Source: Phalacrocorax aristotelis (lineage: Eukaryota; Chordata; Aves; Suliformes; Phalacrocoracidae). From it: DNA of 64,000 nucleotides. A program made the translations under genes and the position numbers. Under the pieces are notes generated by a model, which saw only the letters and a program-made list of their open reading frames with translations, had not been told where the DNA came from and did no database searches. The stretch is from assembly GCF_949628215.1 (NCBI RefSeq), contig NC_134288.1, forward strand, positions 9,493,682 to 9,557,681, given 5' to 3'. Positions 14,145 to 40,865 of the stretch are shown one piece after another (position 1 is the first letter of the stretch; each line of letters opens with the position of its first letter).

Positions 14145-15752
14145 TAGAAACTGCTTAAAATAGAAAAACCCTGTCAAGAAAAATCCAAGTCAAATATGGT
14201 TTCTCAGTAAAATGGAGTTTTAGGGCAACAAAAGTCTAAAAGGCCACAAGAGAAATAGCACCACTGCAATTTTAAACAATGGCTAGATACTTGCTTTTTT
14301 GGCATTCACTGAATTTGGGTTTTTCTCTGAATTTCACAAAGATTCATGCACTACACAACAATTACCATAAAATGCTCTCCTACACACATTTTAGGACAAG
14401 CTACCACCAGAAACAAATGAATACAAGCACAACAGGACTGATCAATCTCAGTAGTGAAGGGGGATCAGAAGTCTTGCAGGATCTTGCCAAACACAACAGT
14501 AATGAGGGGCATGATAGCAAAAAAGGACAGTTAAGGAAAGTACTTTAAATATTAATATTTAAGTTAGTCTCAGTACTGTATTTTCTGCAATAACATTAGC
14601 TCTGTTAGCCAGCATCTTTTAGTTTTTACCCCAGCAGACTACTGAACTGGCAAGTATTATTATTAGATATGCCCTGGTTTGAAAGGGGGAGTAAAAAAAA
14701 ATAGAAAAAAAGACAGAAAAATCATCATCATGTGTTCAATTCACTTTCAATCTAGATAGTTGTACAGTACAAGTACTGTTACAACTATCGGATTTGATCA
14801 GCATTCCTTGGGATGGGAAAGAGAAAAGAACAAATGAGAGACTAAAAAGTATACCAACAAAACCAAAAAGAAACAGGACAAACAGAAAGAAGAGCCAGGA
14901 AGGAAATTTACTTCTGAAGAGCATTTTAGGCAGTAAGACTGGAGGCCTTTTGCTTTTTTTTGTTTTGTTTTTCTTACAGAAAACACAGTACATTTTGGCA
15001 AAGTCATTAGCCACAATGCCGTACAAAAAGGCTTTAGCACTCTTCAAGGTAATTTATGTGTCTCAGCTGTTCATACTCCCTCTAATCTTGTGACAGGCAA
15101 CGTTAAGGCCTATTTCATCGAGAACTAATCACTTAGTAAGCAGCTTTACATAGGAATGGAGTTTTGTTTTAATAGCCCCTTTTGAGCACTTGCTGACAAA
15201 GTGAGATTGCCATGCAAGGCCTCTCAGACAGCAGTGAATGGAGTTAAACAATCGTCTACCCCAATATGAAGCACATAAAATCTCCTGTCACATTACTTCA
15301 ATTTGGCATATGGAAGCATATTTTAAATACTCTTAAGGCATTTTATTATAATTTCTGTGCTGCAATTTCACATTAACTCAATCTTTCTGTGAGTCAGAGT
15401 CTTCAATTTCTCTAATACACACCAACTTTGATGCAAAGAGTCTTCCCACAAATCAGTGTTTTACCAGCAAATCATTCTGCAACAAGTTCCAAATATTCAG
15501 CCTCTTGCTCCCTAAATATACCACCTAGATGTGAATACTGCTCTGCTACAAAGTGAGAAAGAGCTCCTAACTCAAACCCACTGTAAAAAGTGAAACTTCT
15601 GCAAAGTGCACTTTAAGAGGAGGTACTTTTTTTGCTTATGAAAAGAAACCAGTGAGTCCTCTAAGAATAAAGTGGAGTATTTTACAGTTAAGCACATGAT
15701 CTGGGGCAAAGAATTCTGATGTTGCTGCTCTGCTGGTACAGTATGTGGTCTG
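14139..15752 (-). other. MAPRE1: MAPRE1 3' untranslated region (proximal form)
   Basis: Sequence between the MAPRE1 stop codon and the proximal AATAAA. It is AT-rich with short A and T tracts and no frame worth calling on the minus strand. Use of the distal AATAAA near 12.51 kb would roughly double its length. Confidence 0.5.
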
Positions 15753-15809
15753 TTAATACTCTTCTTGTTCCTCCTGTGGTGCTCCTTCGTCAGGTATCAC
15801 AAAGCCTTC
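15753..15809 (-). CDS. MAPRE1: MAPRE1 coding exon 6 (last), C-terminal tail
   Basis: Encodes residues 246-263, [18 protein letters not shown], then TAA. The acceptor reads CCTTCAG|GAAGG. The EEY terminus is the hallmark EB/tubulin-like CAP-Gly ligand. Confidence 0.97.
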   Translation of the reverse strand, partial: EGFVIPDEGAPQEEQEEY

Positions 15810-18800
15810 CTGAAGGGGAATAAAACAAGTGCTTTAATGAAAATCTGATGTCAAATCAGTTCCTGGCTACTCTGTATGCTCTTATTATTTCCCTTTTACT
15901 TAGGATATACACCCTTAAGTGTACATTTACAGTGTCAAGATATGTCACCAGAAGAGTTATTTTCCTCATCTTTGATGTATCTGTTACGTACTCTGTATGA
16001 AAGTCTAACCTTGTTTGCTGCCTGACTATAATTATGTTATCTGTGCCTTTATTACAGCAAAAAGCTAGGCCATAAACCTAAAGAAAAAAAAAAAGTAGAA
16101 ATAGAGTGAGCCCTGAAAAGCAAACCAGCTTCCAGCTACAGGAGGAGGGAGGAACTATGCAATACAATTTAAACCAGATTACTTACATCTGTGGCATAAA
16201 GAATTTCCACAATCCTCTGCAACACTGGATCATTCTCCCCTTCATTCTCCTGGCAGATCAATTCGATGTTCCTCAATTTGCCAAAGTAGAAGTCCCTCTC
16301 CTTCTCCAGGTCTTCAACAGTAAGTTTCAATACATTGATCTGTCAAAGGGCATCAATATTAATTTATCCACCACAGACAGAATTCAGTAGTATCTATTCA
16401 AAAGGCAGGGTCCCCAAAGCTCTCGGAGGGTGTTAATATGCAAAACACTTCAGAAGTAACCAAGACGGAGGTGCAGAACTGGGAGGAGGAAAAGGTCTAG
16501 TTCCCAAATTGTAATATTACTGCCACAACACCTAGTCCAACACACGCAAAACCACTTGGAAATTCTACAGGCTTATTAAATGAAATAGGTAAAGCACTAA
16601 CTGCCTGCAGTTTTTCTTTGCTAACACATTCTTTCAAGACAACTCTCACACTGATGGCAGTTTTAGTTGTATTACATTCAGTATTTTCAGTGAAGTAGCA
16701 GCTGCTCATAGCTCAGTTGGAATGCCGTGATAGCTGCAACACAGCTGTGGAAATACAATGCTATGTGTGATATGGCACATACTAGGTTTAAATGTCTCGG
16801 CGCTTATGTTCTGCAGAAGGGGTTTCGCTCCTATCAGGAGAGCACGACCATTATAATTAAGGTTTCCAATTAAATTATTTTAAATGAGCTTACTAGATTC
16901 AGATAATTTTCTTCCATCTGCCTGACCCAGTCATTTCATGCTATTTAAAAAAAAAATCTGCACATAAATCTATACAGCACAGGTCAGTATGCAGGACCAT
17001 TTTGGTCAACACACCTGCTCAATCAATCCTGCTGACTCATCATCTCCTGCAGCCTTTTTGACCATTCCAGTACCAGTTTTTGGAGTTGCTGCAGTCCTCT
17101 GCGTAACAATGGGCCTCTGTGGGGCTGCAAGATTAATTCAGTGTTAGTTCCTCTCAGAACACCTTTCTTCCTCCTATAAGGTACTAACCCCCTTCCAAAC
17201 ATGCTTAGGTCTGTAAGAGTTTGAAGATACGGTCCTTCCTTCTTGACACCATATGACGTCCCTTTTTTTTTTTTTTTTTGCATGTGTTGGCACAAATCCT
17301 TGCCATTTTCTCTTTTAGAGAAGATTGTTCTTTCTGTAGCTTCCAGAAAACTAGGTACTACAGGATGACTCAAGTGTTTGAAGCCTAGCGTCTCCAAAAC
17401 AAGATGCAAAATACTGTAACTTCATACACTGATTTCAAATAGCAACCCAGTCTTATTTTCCCCAGAGTTTTTAATGATCTAGATAATCTTTTAACTATTT
17501 TCTCTACCTGCGCTGCTAGAACTGAGGGATTTCTTGGGTTTGTTCACAACTGGAGCAACAAGGTTTGGTGCTACTGTCTCTTGGCCTTGTCGAGCTGCAA
17601 CAGGATCATACTCCTTCCCATCATAGTTTGCATCAAAAAATTTTTTGAACCACTGAACAAATTCAAAGTTGTCCTGAAATTTTCCTTTCACTAGTTTGTC
17701 CACAGGGATTATCTGGAGGGGGAAAAAAAAAAGTCAAACTCGTATTAAGGGTAAAGAACCTCTCTCTCTCTTTTTATATGAAGTTTTAAAATTAGTGCAT
17801 TCAGAAGATATGCAAATGTAAGTCTTTGTCCCACCTAGAGAAAACCCTTCTTGAACATAACTGTATGTCAAACAGTAGGATGTTTGCTAACAATTGGAAT
17901 TTAAAACAACTAATGTTTTCGCTGTAAGGGTCCAAATAATTTTCAATAATTCTGCAGCAAGGTTTCTGCTACACCAAGTTTCAACACAACACTTCGTTCA
18001 GTAAATGTGAAGCTGGCTCATCCAGTGCTAGGTTTCATGAATCTGAACTGCTGACCAATTTCAGACTGCTAACACACAGAACTCCTACGAGATCTAAACA
18101 TCACCTTTTTAGTAGATTACAATTACAGTTACTCTGGAATGAGGAGTATAACCGAAGATTACTAAAAAGATGCAGGAAACTGAAGTCTTGTCTGTAGGTC
18201 ACGAGCTGAGAGGTCATTACCTGGCAGGGGCCAGGAGCCACTACCATTACGTGACCACTCAGCATTTGAAAGCATGGCTGGCTGTCCTTTTCTGGACATT
18301 CTGCACAAGCTACTTCCCCCATGGAGAAGACCTATTCAATATGCGTTGAAGCTGCTAGCCAACACAGAATGAGGCACCCTCTTAATGACAGAAAAAAACT
18401 TTAACACAGAAATGTTCTGCACCATACCAAACATGTTGTCAGTATCTATTACCTAGATAAATCACCCTTCCATAAGCAGAACTATCATTCGATCTGAAAA
18501 AGTTTTTTCACAGATGTCATTTTCACTAGCTTAAAGTTACATACGCTTGTAAAGAGGAATTTGAAATCCTTAGGACTAACACACCATTAGGTTATGGGAA
18601 CATACCTGGTACAAAGATGGTTCAAACGCGAAAGAAGTAAACCTTACCTAACAGAAATTTCAATATTAGTCTGTGCTACATAAGATGCACAGAGTTAAAA
18701 TGGAAAAATTCATCCAGTCAGTAAGAACTAGAAAGCTAACCTTAGCTGGAATAAAGCAGATATTGTCCTAAATCAAGCAAGGACCCCAACGCCAACCAAA

Positions 18801-21800
18801 ACCAAAACTTTTGATATTTACAAGCCAAAAGCAAACTCTGTTCCCAGATCTATTCGGCTCTAAATTTGAAAGTACATTCCATCTACAGAGAATCACAATC
18901 CAGCTTACTTTGTCAACACCCATTCTTTTAAAACCTGCTTGTAGAACCTTGAAGTTCTGAATGTACTCATGTTCCAATTTTGCTTGAAACTTCACTTTCT
19001 TGAGCGCTACAGAACCTGGGAAGAGCATATCCATAAATTGACAGTATGCAGCACCTGCCAAAAAAAAAAAAAAATACAGATCCTAGGATGAATCAAGTCA
19101 TCTCACTACCCTGCGTAAGGTACTTTATAGTCAGATCAGCAAACTGACCTGATGAATTCCTCAGCTACACAATCCCTTAAAGGCAACAAAAGCAAGAAAA
19201 CAGGAACCTTCAGTCTCCTGTTCTGACAGCATGGTCATAAATAACCTTGAGTGAGCTGCAGAACCAAACGTTTGGTCTCATGACTTGAACCCTTATGAAC
19301 AAGAGCAATACTGCCTCCATAACCCCCAGAGAAAAAAAACCCAATGAGTAATTTGACTTTCTTCATGGATATCTGAACCACAAATCTGAGACATTTCATG
19401 TGTCTAACACATATGTAAGCTACTCTTATCAACCCTAACAGAACTAAACTAGAAAATTATTCTAAAAGTTATATTTAATCGTTATTAAAATAGTGACACA
19501 CTTACTTACTACAAACAGAACCTATACACAACGCAAGGTGCCCTAAAGGTAAGAGGCCAAATTAAACTGGATTATATTTAAATCATGCCTTAATCAAAGA
19601 ACTGAAATGAGACAGTGTTTCCTTCTATTAATTTTAAATCTTTCATGTCTTTCAATTCAGCTCTTACTGTAGAAAGAGCAAAAAGAGGGATTCAGTTCAG
19701 CCACAAAGACTCGACAACCACCTCCAAAAAAATTGGCTTTTTCAGAACATACACACCCATCCATTAAAAGAAAATACATTTTAAAACTGTATTCTCACTC
19801 TGCAGTGATGATATGCAACTGTGTGCCACTGAAATTACAAGTGCAACATTCTAAGCATTATTCCCCCCACCAGTATCAACAAAGCATAATGGGAACCTTA
19901 ACCCAAAGCTTTAAACAGCTACATGACAAGCTTTTGTGAGGTATCTGAAAGCCAAGAAGTCATACCTCATGGTGTTGCCCTAAACTAGTCTATTCATCTC
20001 AGCCACAGGTGACAAAGTCCTATACTGTTCCCCTTCTACCAAAGTATTTTGCAGGTCTCTGGGGCTCCCACTTTCACCTGCTACTAGAAGACTGTGGCTT
20101 ATCCACTGGTGCAAATTAAAAAAAAAATAATCTTGCTGTTTGATCTCCACTGTCTTTCAGTTCACTTGCTAAAGAACTCCAATGCCCAGCTCAGAAAATA
20201 GATGGCTTGCTAGAAATCAGGGGTTTGCTAACTATTGGTAGTTTGAGCAATAAAGATGACAACAAAAGAGAAGATCACAGCATAAGCCAAACATCATCTG
20301 TGCATTTATGCAACCAGAAACTGCTGCTGCCACTACTGTCCTTGCCAAAGGTAGCAAAGCAGCTTGGAAACTCCTGTTTTCACATGACTATGACAGACAG
20401 TGGAAGCCACTTCCACACCTGCAGAGGCATGAAGTATTTTTGCAGACACAGGAAAGGGACATTACTCAGCACATGCCACATCAACAGCTCTCAGTCTTTT
20501 CCTGAAAACAGGTGAGCTGAAATTCTGCAGAGCCAGTATTAATTATCCTCACTTCTCAGAGACAGAGCTGTCATAGCATTCAAGACACACACCAATTCTA
20601 AGCAAAACTTCTCAGCTGTATAAATCAATACTGCATGTGTCAGCTTTTTTAATCCGTCTATCTGAAAGTGGACAAAACTTACATTTCCCTTACTCCTGTG
20701 GTTGCAGAACTTTGGTTCCTTCATCCATACAGTTTTCCTCCATCATCTCACCAGACAAAAGCCACTACAAATATCTGTCAGATGTCTACTGTAAATACCC
20801 TGCTTCTCTGTGATCTTTGTCAATGTTTCTCCCACGGACTCAGCCAGAGGCTGTATGGACATTCCCAGACTTATTTTAAATTTATTCCTTCTTTTATTCT
20901 GTATCTCTCATTCTGTGAGCAACACCTTATCTCAAACTCACTGTATGACCGGTGCTTCCACTTTTCACTAAGTCCCTTTCACCTAACTGTTGCAGTACCC
21001 AAATCACCATCTTTTACCTACACTGCATTTTCAGCCTTGGGGGTTTTTTTTTTTCAGCTCCTACTCCATAGACTATTATATTTTATTCGTTTCTACAAGC
21101 CTCCTCCCACACACATACTCCTCCCTATGATGACACTTGACTCCATTTCAGTACCACAGTCACTTCCCCTTTTCTGCCTACAACTCTATCCAAGATTCTG
21201 CTTTGCCAAAGTCAGCTCAAGCCAAAGTAAGCTAGGGTAACACAGGCTGACATGCTTCTTCACCATAAGGAGTTGTAAAGTCCTGAGGCTGAAGCCAAGA
21301 GTCACCAGTATGCCTTCCTCACACTGCTCCTTCTGCCCAATCGGTATCTTCAGGCACCTCCCAAATGTCCTAACTAGTTCTCTTCCGTAAGAGATCACAT
21401 TTGTTTATGCTAGTTATTTTATTTGTAAGACTTTAATCCCCATTCTGTCTTACTGCATCTACACTGAGGTGATTCTGAATACGCCTTTTCATTACACTTA
21501 CATTATTAACAATGATTTCAATAAAATTCTAACCATAACCAGATTATAACACTTACTGTAACAACACTGACCATGAATCTGTTCATACCAGCAATTAAGG
21601 CAACTGTATGGCTGCAGAGGGCCAGCACAGACGGTTCACACAGTGCGGCTGCACCTCCACAGAACCAGGATGCACATGGAACCTGGAATTCCTCTCACTC
21701 TGAGCCCCCTTACCTGAGCACAGCTGTTCAATCTTTGTCAGCGTCAGCTGCAGAGACTCATTGATCCACGCGAGCATGTCATGTCGACTCAAGTTATCGC

Positions 21801-21834
21801 TAGTCACTGAAGTAGAATACACATTAACTGCCAT
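15753..21834 (-). CDS. MAPRE1: MAPRE1 / EB1, microtubule plus-end binding protein (spliced)
   Basis: EB1 binds growing microtubule plus ends, regulates their dynamics and recruits SxIP and CAP-Gly partners in the cytoplasm and spindle. The coding parts on the minus strand are 21834-21714, 19054-18909, 17712-17508, 17124-17015, 16339-16187 and 15809-15753. They total 792 bases and give 263 residues plus stop, against 268 in human. The calponin-homology domain is about residues 1-130 and starts [15 protein letters not shown] Ser/Pro/Lys-rich linker follows at about 131-194. The coiled coil and EB-homology domain, with [10 protein letters not shown] at 211-220, are at about 195-245. The acidic tail ends EEQEEY, the CAP-Gly docking motif. 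All introns are GT-AG with matching phases. The linker is a few residues shorter than in human. The ATG has no alternative in-frame start within its exon. Identification is by recalled similarity and is very secure. Confidence 0.97.
16187..16339 (-). CDS. MAPRE1: MAPRE1 coding exon 5, EB-homology coiled coil
   Basis: 153 bases, phase 0 at both ends. Encodes residues 195-245 from [16 protein letters not shown] to [10 protein letters not shown], the dimerising four-helix region that binds SxIP motifs. Acceptor is TTGACAG|ATC, donor is GAT|GTAAGT. Confidence 0.97.
17015..17124 (-). CDS. MAPRE1: MAPRE1 coding exon 4, linker
   Basis: 110 bases encoding residues 158-194, starting [17 protein letters not shown] and ending [11 protein letters not shown]. 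Acceptor is TTGCAG|CCCC, donor is CAG|GTGTGT. This is the basic linker before the coiled coil, with a bird-type sequence that differs from mammals. Confidence 0.95.
17508..17712 (-). CDS. MAPRE1: MAPRE1 coding exon 3, end of CH domain
   Basis: 205 bases encoding residues 90-157 from [18 protein letters not shown] to a Ser-rich end ([11 protein letters not shown]). It completes the calponin-homology domain ([17 protein letters not shown]) and begins the linker. Acceptor is CCTCCAG|ATA, donor is GCAG|GTAGAG. Confidence 0.97.
18909..19054 (-). CDS. MAPRE1: MAPRE1 coding exon 2, CH domain core
   Basis: 146 bases encoding residues 41-89, with [20 protein letters not shown] and ending FKRMGVDK. 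Acceptor is TTGGCAG|GTG, donor is AAA|GTAAGC. This is the microtubule-contacting core of the CH domain. Confidence 0.97.
20668..21240 (+). other. Pyrimidine-rich intron stretch, not a gene
   Basis: An unusually pyrimidine-rich stretch of the MAPRE1 intron stays open for 190 codons on the plus strand. It is read as low-complexity Phe/Ser/Leu/Pro-rich sequence. All stop codons need purines, so a pyrimidine-rich strand stays open by composition. No domain or splice context supports coding. Confidence 0.6.
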
Positions 21835-21837
21835 TTT
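21714..21837 (-). CDS. MAPRE1: MAPRE1 exon 2 with start codon (coding exon 1)
   Basis: The exon begins AAA then ATG at 21834 after the acceptor CTTTCAG, and ends CTCAG|GTAAGG. It encodes residues 1-40 plus the first base of Gly41. The start sits three bases inside the exon, so the 5' UTR comes almost wholly from the upstream exon, as in mammals. Confidence 0.97.
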
Positions 21838-22189
21838 CTGAAAGACAGAACCAAAGGTGTAAATACCACAAAAACTAATACTGCGTGTTTTCATCGCTGC
21901 TGTTAAGACACGGTCACTAGGCTGCGGTGGAAGAGCTTCCTTTTGAGCCTTCATGACACAACAGCCAAGCATAACATGAAGCACAGGAAACGCGATGAAG
22001 CTGCCTGCTGCTCACAGCTGGGAGGCCGGACCTCGTTTCATCACAACTGTACAGGACAGGGTTTCGTGCTTTCTGAAGAAAAATTAACACCGAGGCACTC
22101 ACATGGAAACTTTGATGAAAGGAATCACAGCTGCGGCACGTTATTCATCCCTCTCATCCGCGGCAGGAATACTTCCTGGTCGACCACGG

Positions 22190-23060
22190 TATCTCTCCAG
22201 GGAGAAATACCAAGCAGCCCGTCCCCGCCCAGCCCCGCCGGCACAAAGCGGAGCCGCCGCGCTCGCTGCCCGGCCGCGGAGCCCCGGTGCAGCTGCTGCC
22301 GGTCAGGGCCGGCCGCGCCGCACGCCCCCGCCGCGGGTGGGGCCGGGGGCCGTGTCCCGTGTCCCACTTCTCCCCCACCGCCGCCGCGCCTTCCCCCCAC
22401 CCGCCACAGCGGGAGGCCCGTTCCGCCCCGCCCCGCTGCTCCGCCGCCACCGCCTCCCGCCGCGGCCCCGCGGCACCCCGCGCCCGCCGAGGGGCGCGCC
22501 CGGGGCAGGCGCGGCCCGGCCCTGCAGGCCTCACGCCGCTCCCCTCACAGCCCGCCGCCTGCCCGCCCGCCGCTCCCCGGGCCCGGGCCCGCGCCCGCAG
22601 TCCCGTCCCGTCCCGCCCCGCCCGCCGCCGCAGCGCCGCGGCCCGGCCCGTTACCTGCCCCGCTCTCGCCCCGTCTCCTCCGCGTTCAAACCGGCCCCGC
22701 CCGCCTGCCCGGGACCACGTCACTCGCACGCTACGCGCTCGCGTCACACGAGCGTCACACCGGCGGCAGCGAGCGCCGCTCGCCGGCTCGAGAGGGAGCG
22801 AGCCGCGCGGGGAGGGTGGGGCGGGCGGTTGCTAGGGGGCGGGGAAACCCGCCGCGTTGCTACGGCGCGGCTCCGCCCACTCGCTTGCCTGCGATTGGCG
22901 GTCTCTAGCTCCGCCCACTTCCACGGGATCCCGCGTGCCGATGGGGTCTATCACGGCGCCGGTCCGAGGACCGGGCATGGCGCCCGGCCGCTCGCCACAG
23001 CCGGCCGGCTCCGGCGGCCTGGGTTTCCCCGGGGGCGCTGGGCTGGGCCTGTCACCTCAA
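22190..23060 (-). promoter_or_regulatory. MAPRE1: MAPRE1 CpG-island promoter
   Basis: Dense CpG and high GC begin abruptly from the AT-rich flanks. Features on the minus strand: three TGACG CRE/ATF half-sites (complement of CGTCA at 22718-22722, 22742-22746 and 22753-22757) and an inverted CCAAT box (ATTGG at 22894-22898) flanked by two near-identical GCTCCGCCCACT boxes. Two GTTGCTA repeats near 22.83 and 22.86 kb resemble RFX half-sites. No TATA box is evident. Start of transcription is probably between 22.75 and 22.9 kb (inferred). Confidence 0.7.
22655..22800 (-). other. MAPRE1: MAPRE1 non-coding first exon (approximate 5' end)
   Basis: A strong minus-strand donor, GGGGCAG|GTAACG, fixes the exon's 3' end at 22655 inside the CpG island. 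It fits splicing to the acceptor at 21838. The 5' end is not visible from sequence and is only an estimate. Confidence 0.5.
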
Positions 23061-26005
23061 CGGGCGGCGGGGAAAGGGGCAGCCCGGCTCATCACCGCCG
23101 GGAACACTCCTCCCTCTGTAAAAACCCCTTTTTCACACAATGAATTCATCAAATAAGGACTGTCCGGTCATACAGAAATACTGATTTTTAATTAGACGAC
23201 GATAAATGGTAAACTTGTTGACATGGATCCCCTTTCTTTCCCACACCACCATGAGTAAAACTGCGTGGAGGAAGGAACAGATCTTTTGAGTTTTCGCACT
23301 CCCCAATACAAAAAGCGTATGAAACATGTTCAACAAAACGATATGCTTCTTTTATTTTTAAAAGATTGTATAAAAACCCGCAAGACTTCAAAGTCAAAAA
23401 TTCTTAACCTAAAAAATAGCACCAGGGAGAGTTAGAAACCTTTAAAAAGTATTAAAAAGGCGTTTCTGAAATCTACCTCTCCTTACAACATTTTTATAAA
23501 CACATAATAAAAGGCAGCTTTTACAGGGAAAAATATTTCAAGGAAGACTTGTCTACTACAATTCTTATCAAGTAAGCTTAATGTCAAGACAATTCTTATT
23601 CCTCTTATCTTTGTTTACTTTCCCCAAGTCTTTTTTTTTTTTTCTCCTCATCTATTTATTTTTCTTTTGATCAGATACGAAAGGATGTGAGATCGGGAAT
23701 ATGAAATTAGAGACACCACGGAGTGGAGGTTAGGTGTTAGCCCAGTTCAGAAAATAAGAACCATCAGAGGATCCCAAGGCAGAGGATGGCTGTCACCCCT
23801 GAGGCCCCTGTCGGGCTCCATGTGGGGGCTGCGGCTGGGGCTGGGCGGAGGAATTAGTGTCATGGCTCGGGTCCAGGCTGGGCATGAGGATCAGAGGTTG
23901 GCAAGGGGTCCAAAACCAGCCGGCACAGCGGTGGTGATGCCAGGCTTCCAAACACCTCCAGCACCCGCAGAACCCACCCCGCCATCCTTCCCAGCCACAG
24001 GGCTGGTGAACAAAGGTGCCAAGAGGGTGCCACTTGTTCCCAAGCGCTTGCCGAGCGTTGCAGATGCCAGCAGTGACGCGGAGGAGACCGCTTGGCTTTC
24101 TGCAGCGGTTTCTTAACTAAAGTGTGCAGCTCGAACACACATCACTGAGATTGAACCCTATGGGAGGACTTTAAAAAGTAACCTCCAGGCAGGACCACAG
24201 AAAAAAAGCCTTTAAACTACCTGGGCTTCCCTTCCTGCCCACTTGCAAGTGCAGCCTTGGGTTGGAAACTGGGAGAAGACGGTCCTCAGAGCCTGGGGAT
24301 GGGCACGGGCTGGAAAGCTGCGCGCACATACACACACACAAGAGTGGGAAATGGGAGGGTCCCTCCTCCAGGGAGGCTGCCGTCCTCCACCGCCCATGAG
24401 GAGGGTACAAGGGGGTCCCCGCATGTCAGAGAGGTAGAAGGAACTGAGAGAGAAGCTTTGATTTCCCACTGATGCTGTACAACACCTCGTGAGACAGCCT
24501 GGCATTGGGTGAAGGGTTGGTCCAACACAAAACCACAGTTTGCACATGCCTAATTTTGAGAAGGCACCCAAGGACTCTGCCAGACCCAGGCGACAGTTTG
24601 TAGTGAACAGCAGAGGTAGGGGAGGACAGAGGGACCAAGGGAAGAACATCACAAGTAGTTTCAGTGCATTGAAATGTGCATTGGAGTTAAAGAGTCCCCA
24701 GGAGACGCCAGCCAGGACAGCAGCCCTGAAGCTACAGCAAACCTGGGGGAGGCAAAAGGGCTCTGCTGCGCATGCACCCGCATCTCCCCAGGTGCCAGCC
24801 ATAGGAACAGCATGCCCAGGACTTCAAGGACAGTGAGATAATCACTCTGGCAAAGTCAGGGAGTGGAGGAGGGCAATCAAAAGGGAGCATAGCAGCAGCC
24901 GCAGGAGCTCCCAGTTTTGGGGTATGGCCCCAAGAGCCCTCCAAGACGCTGTCAGGCTGGGACTGGGCATATAACAAGCACAGCAGCATCCCTCTGTGCA
25001 CAAAGTCACGCACAGGGAGATGGGTGCACAGGAAAGGAGAGGTAGGAGAGGTACAGCGCCTGCCTGCGGACCCCCAGGACCTGCCCCTGCCCCTGCTGCA
25101 TGCCCCTCACCCCAGCAGCAGTGTCTGCAGTGGCAGGGGTGCACATGTGCAGCCCCCAGCAGCAGCAGCTTTCCCACCTCACTGCCACTGCGGGGTCAGC
25201 TCTGCCTGCCCACAGAGCAGGATCAGTGTGGGGTGAGGCCAGTACTGCACTCCTGGACCCTACAGCCCCACGGGGGTTGGGTAGGATTTTCCCTGCGAGG
25301 AACCCCCTGCACCACAGCTAACGCACTGCCAATACTGATCGGATTCATGACATTCTACATGACATTTTAGGGGGCTGTACTTTGAACGCAACATTGACTA
25401 CTACACTATCCTTCCTGCCGATGTGCCATTCATTTAAGAAATGAATGCTCAGAGAACATTTTCCTTTATGGACACTGGAGACCAAATCCTCTGTGCTCTG
25501 ATTACTGTGTGAGCTTTCAAACCACTCAGCAGGATTTTAAAATGTAAGGAAAAGTTTTTGATGCTTTAAAAAGGAAGTAGTGAATATTTGTAAACTACAG
25601 CCAAACATATAAAACAATATTTCTTTAGTTCTAGCTAGAAAAGTATTTCTATCACCTCACAGTTCAGTTTCAGCTACATTCAGGTCTAGAAATCTCCACA
25701 TTCTTATGTAATGCCTTAAAGCAGCAATAGACATTAAACAACAAAATGAAAGTTTATCAAAAGTCTTAAAAATAAAGATTTGGTTTCTGTATCCTGCATG
25801 TTCAGTGTATGTAACCTGACCAGGGTCTCTTACACCTGCTGCTACAGTATGGGGATTTTTGGCAGTTGCTTCAAGAGAGGTTTCACTTGTTTAGGAAAAG
25901 CAATAATTCACTATAGTTCAAGTTTGTCTGCAGCACCCCAGCAGCTGCCTCCACACTTACTGCTCAGCAAGTTGTGACTTTCCAGCTCTAGGCTAAAACA
26001 GAATA
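23061..26005. other. Spacer between MAPRE1 promoter and DNMT3B 3' end
   Basis: Mixed composition. 23.1-23.75 kb is AT-rich with T runs, 23.8-25.4 kb is GC-rich with overlapping short frames on both strands, and 25.4-26.0 kb is AT-rich again. A small CA repeat lies near 24.33 kb. No exon or RNA gene is supported. Part of 25-26 kb may be extended DNMT3B 3' UTR. Confidence 0.5.
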
Positions 26006-26011
26006 TTTAAT
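26006..26011 (-). terminator. DNMT3B: Candidate DNMT3B polyadenylation signal
   Basis: A minus-strand ATTAAA (context GCATTAAATATTC), the commonest variant hexamer, lies about 310 bases past the DNMT3B stop. I found no AATAAA on the minus strand between it and the stop. The 3' UTR could run further left. Confidence 0.35.
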
Positions 26012-26318
26012 GCTCTGGGAGAGACTTCTCATCTCATCAGTTATGCATAGAGCTTCCTGTGCTGGGTAATTAAAGCTCTTTTGTCCATCATTTTCTACGT
26101 ATCGCTGCCGTTAGTCCCTTTAAAGAAAAGTTACCCTGCCAGGTTCTTTGGTTAAAGACATTTCCTCAGCTCTCCCTGCGGGGCCAGGCTGCCTTCCCAC
26201 AGCACGTGGCCAGGGAGGGATGGTGCCATGGCAGATTCTGGCGGTTGTGCCCGTCCCTCTCCTGCCACGGCAGCGGAGCTGTGCATCTTTACCAGAGAGA
26301 CGAGGGACGCTCAGCTTG

Positions 26319-40859
<14,541 letters not shown>

Positions 40860-40865
40860 GGTTGC

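Noticed and set aside
20668-21240. Plus-strand frame of 190 codons in a MAPRE1 intron
   Set aside because: Pyrimidine-rich strand gives Phe/Ser/Leu/Pro-rich translation and few stops. No domain, splice context or start context.
21943-23143. Plus-strand frames of 321 and 346 codons over the MAPRE1 promoter
   Set aside because: Overlapping Pro/Arg/Ala-rich frames in a CpG island, antisense to the MAPRE1 first exon. Open by composition.
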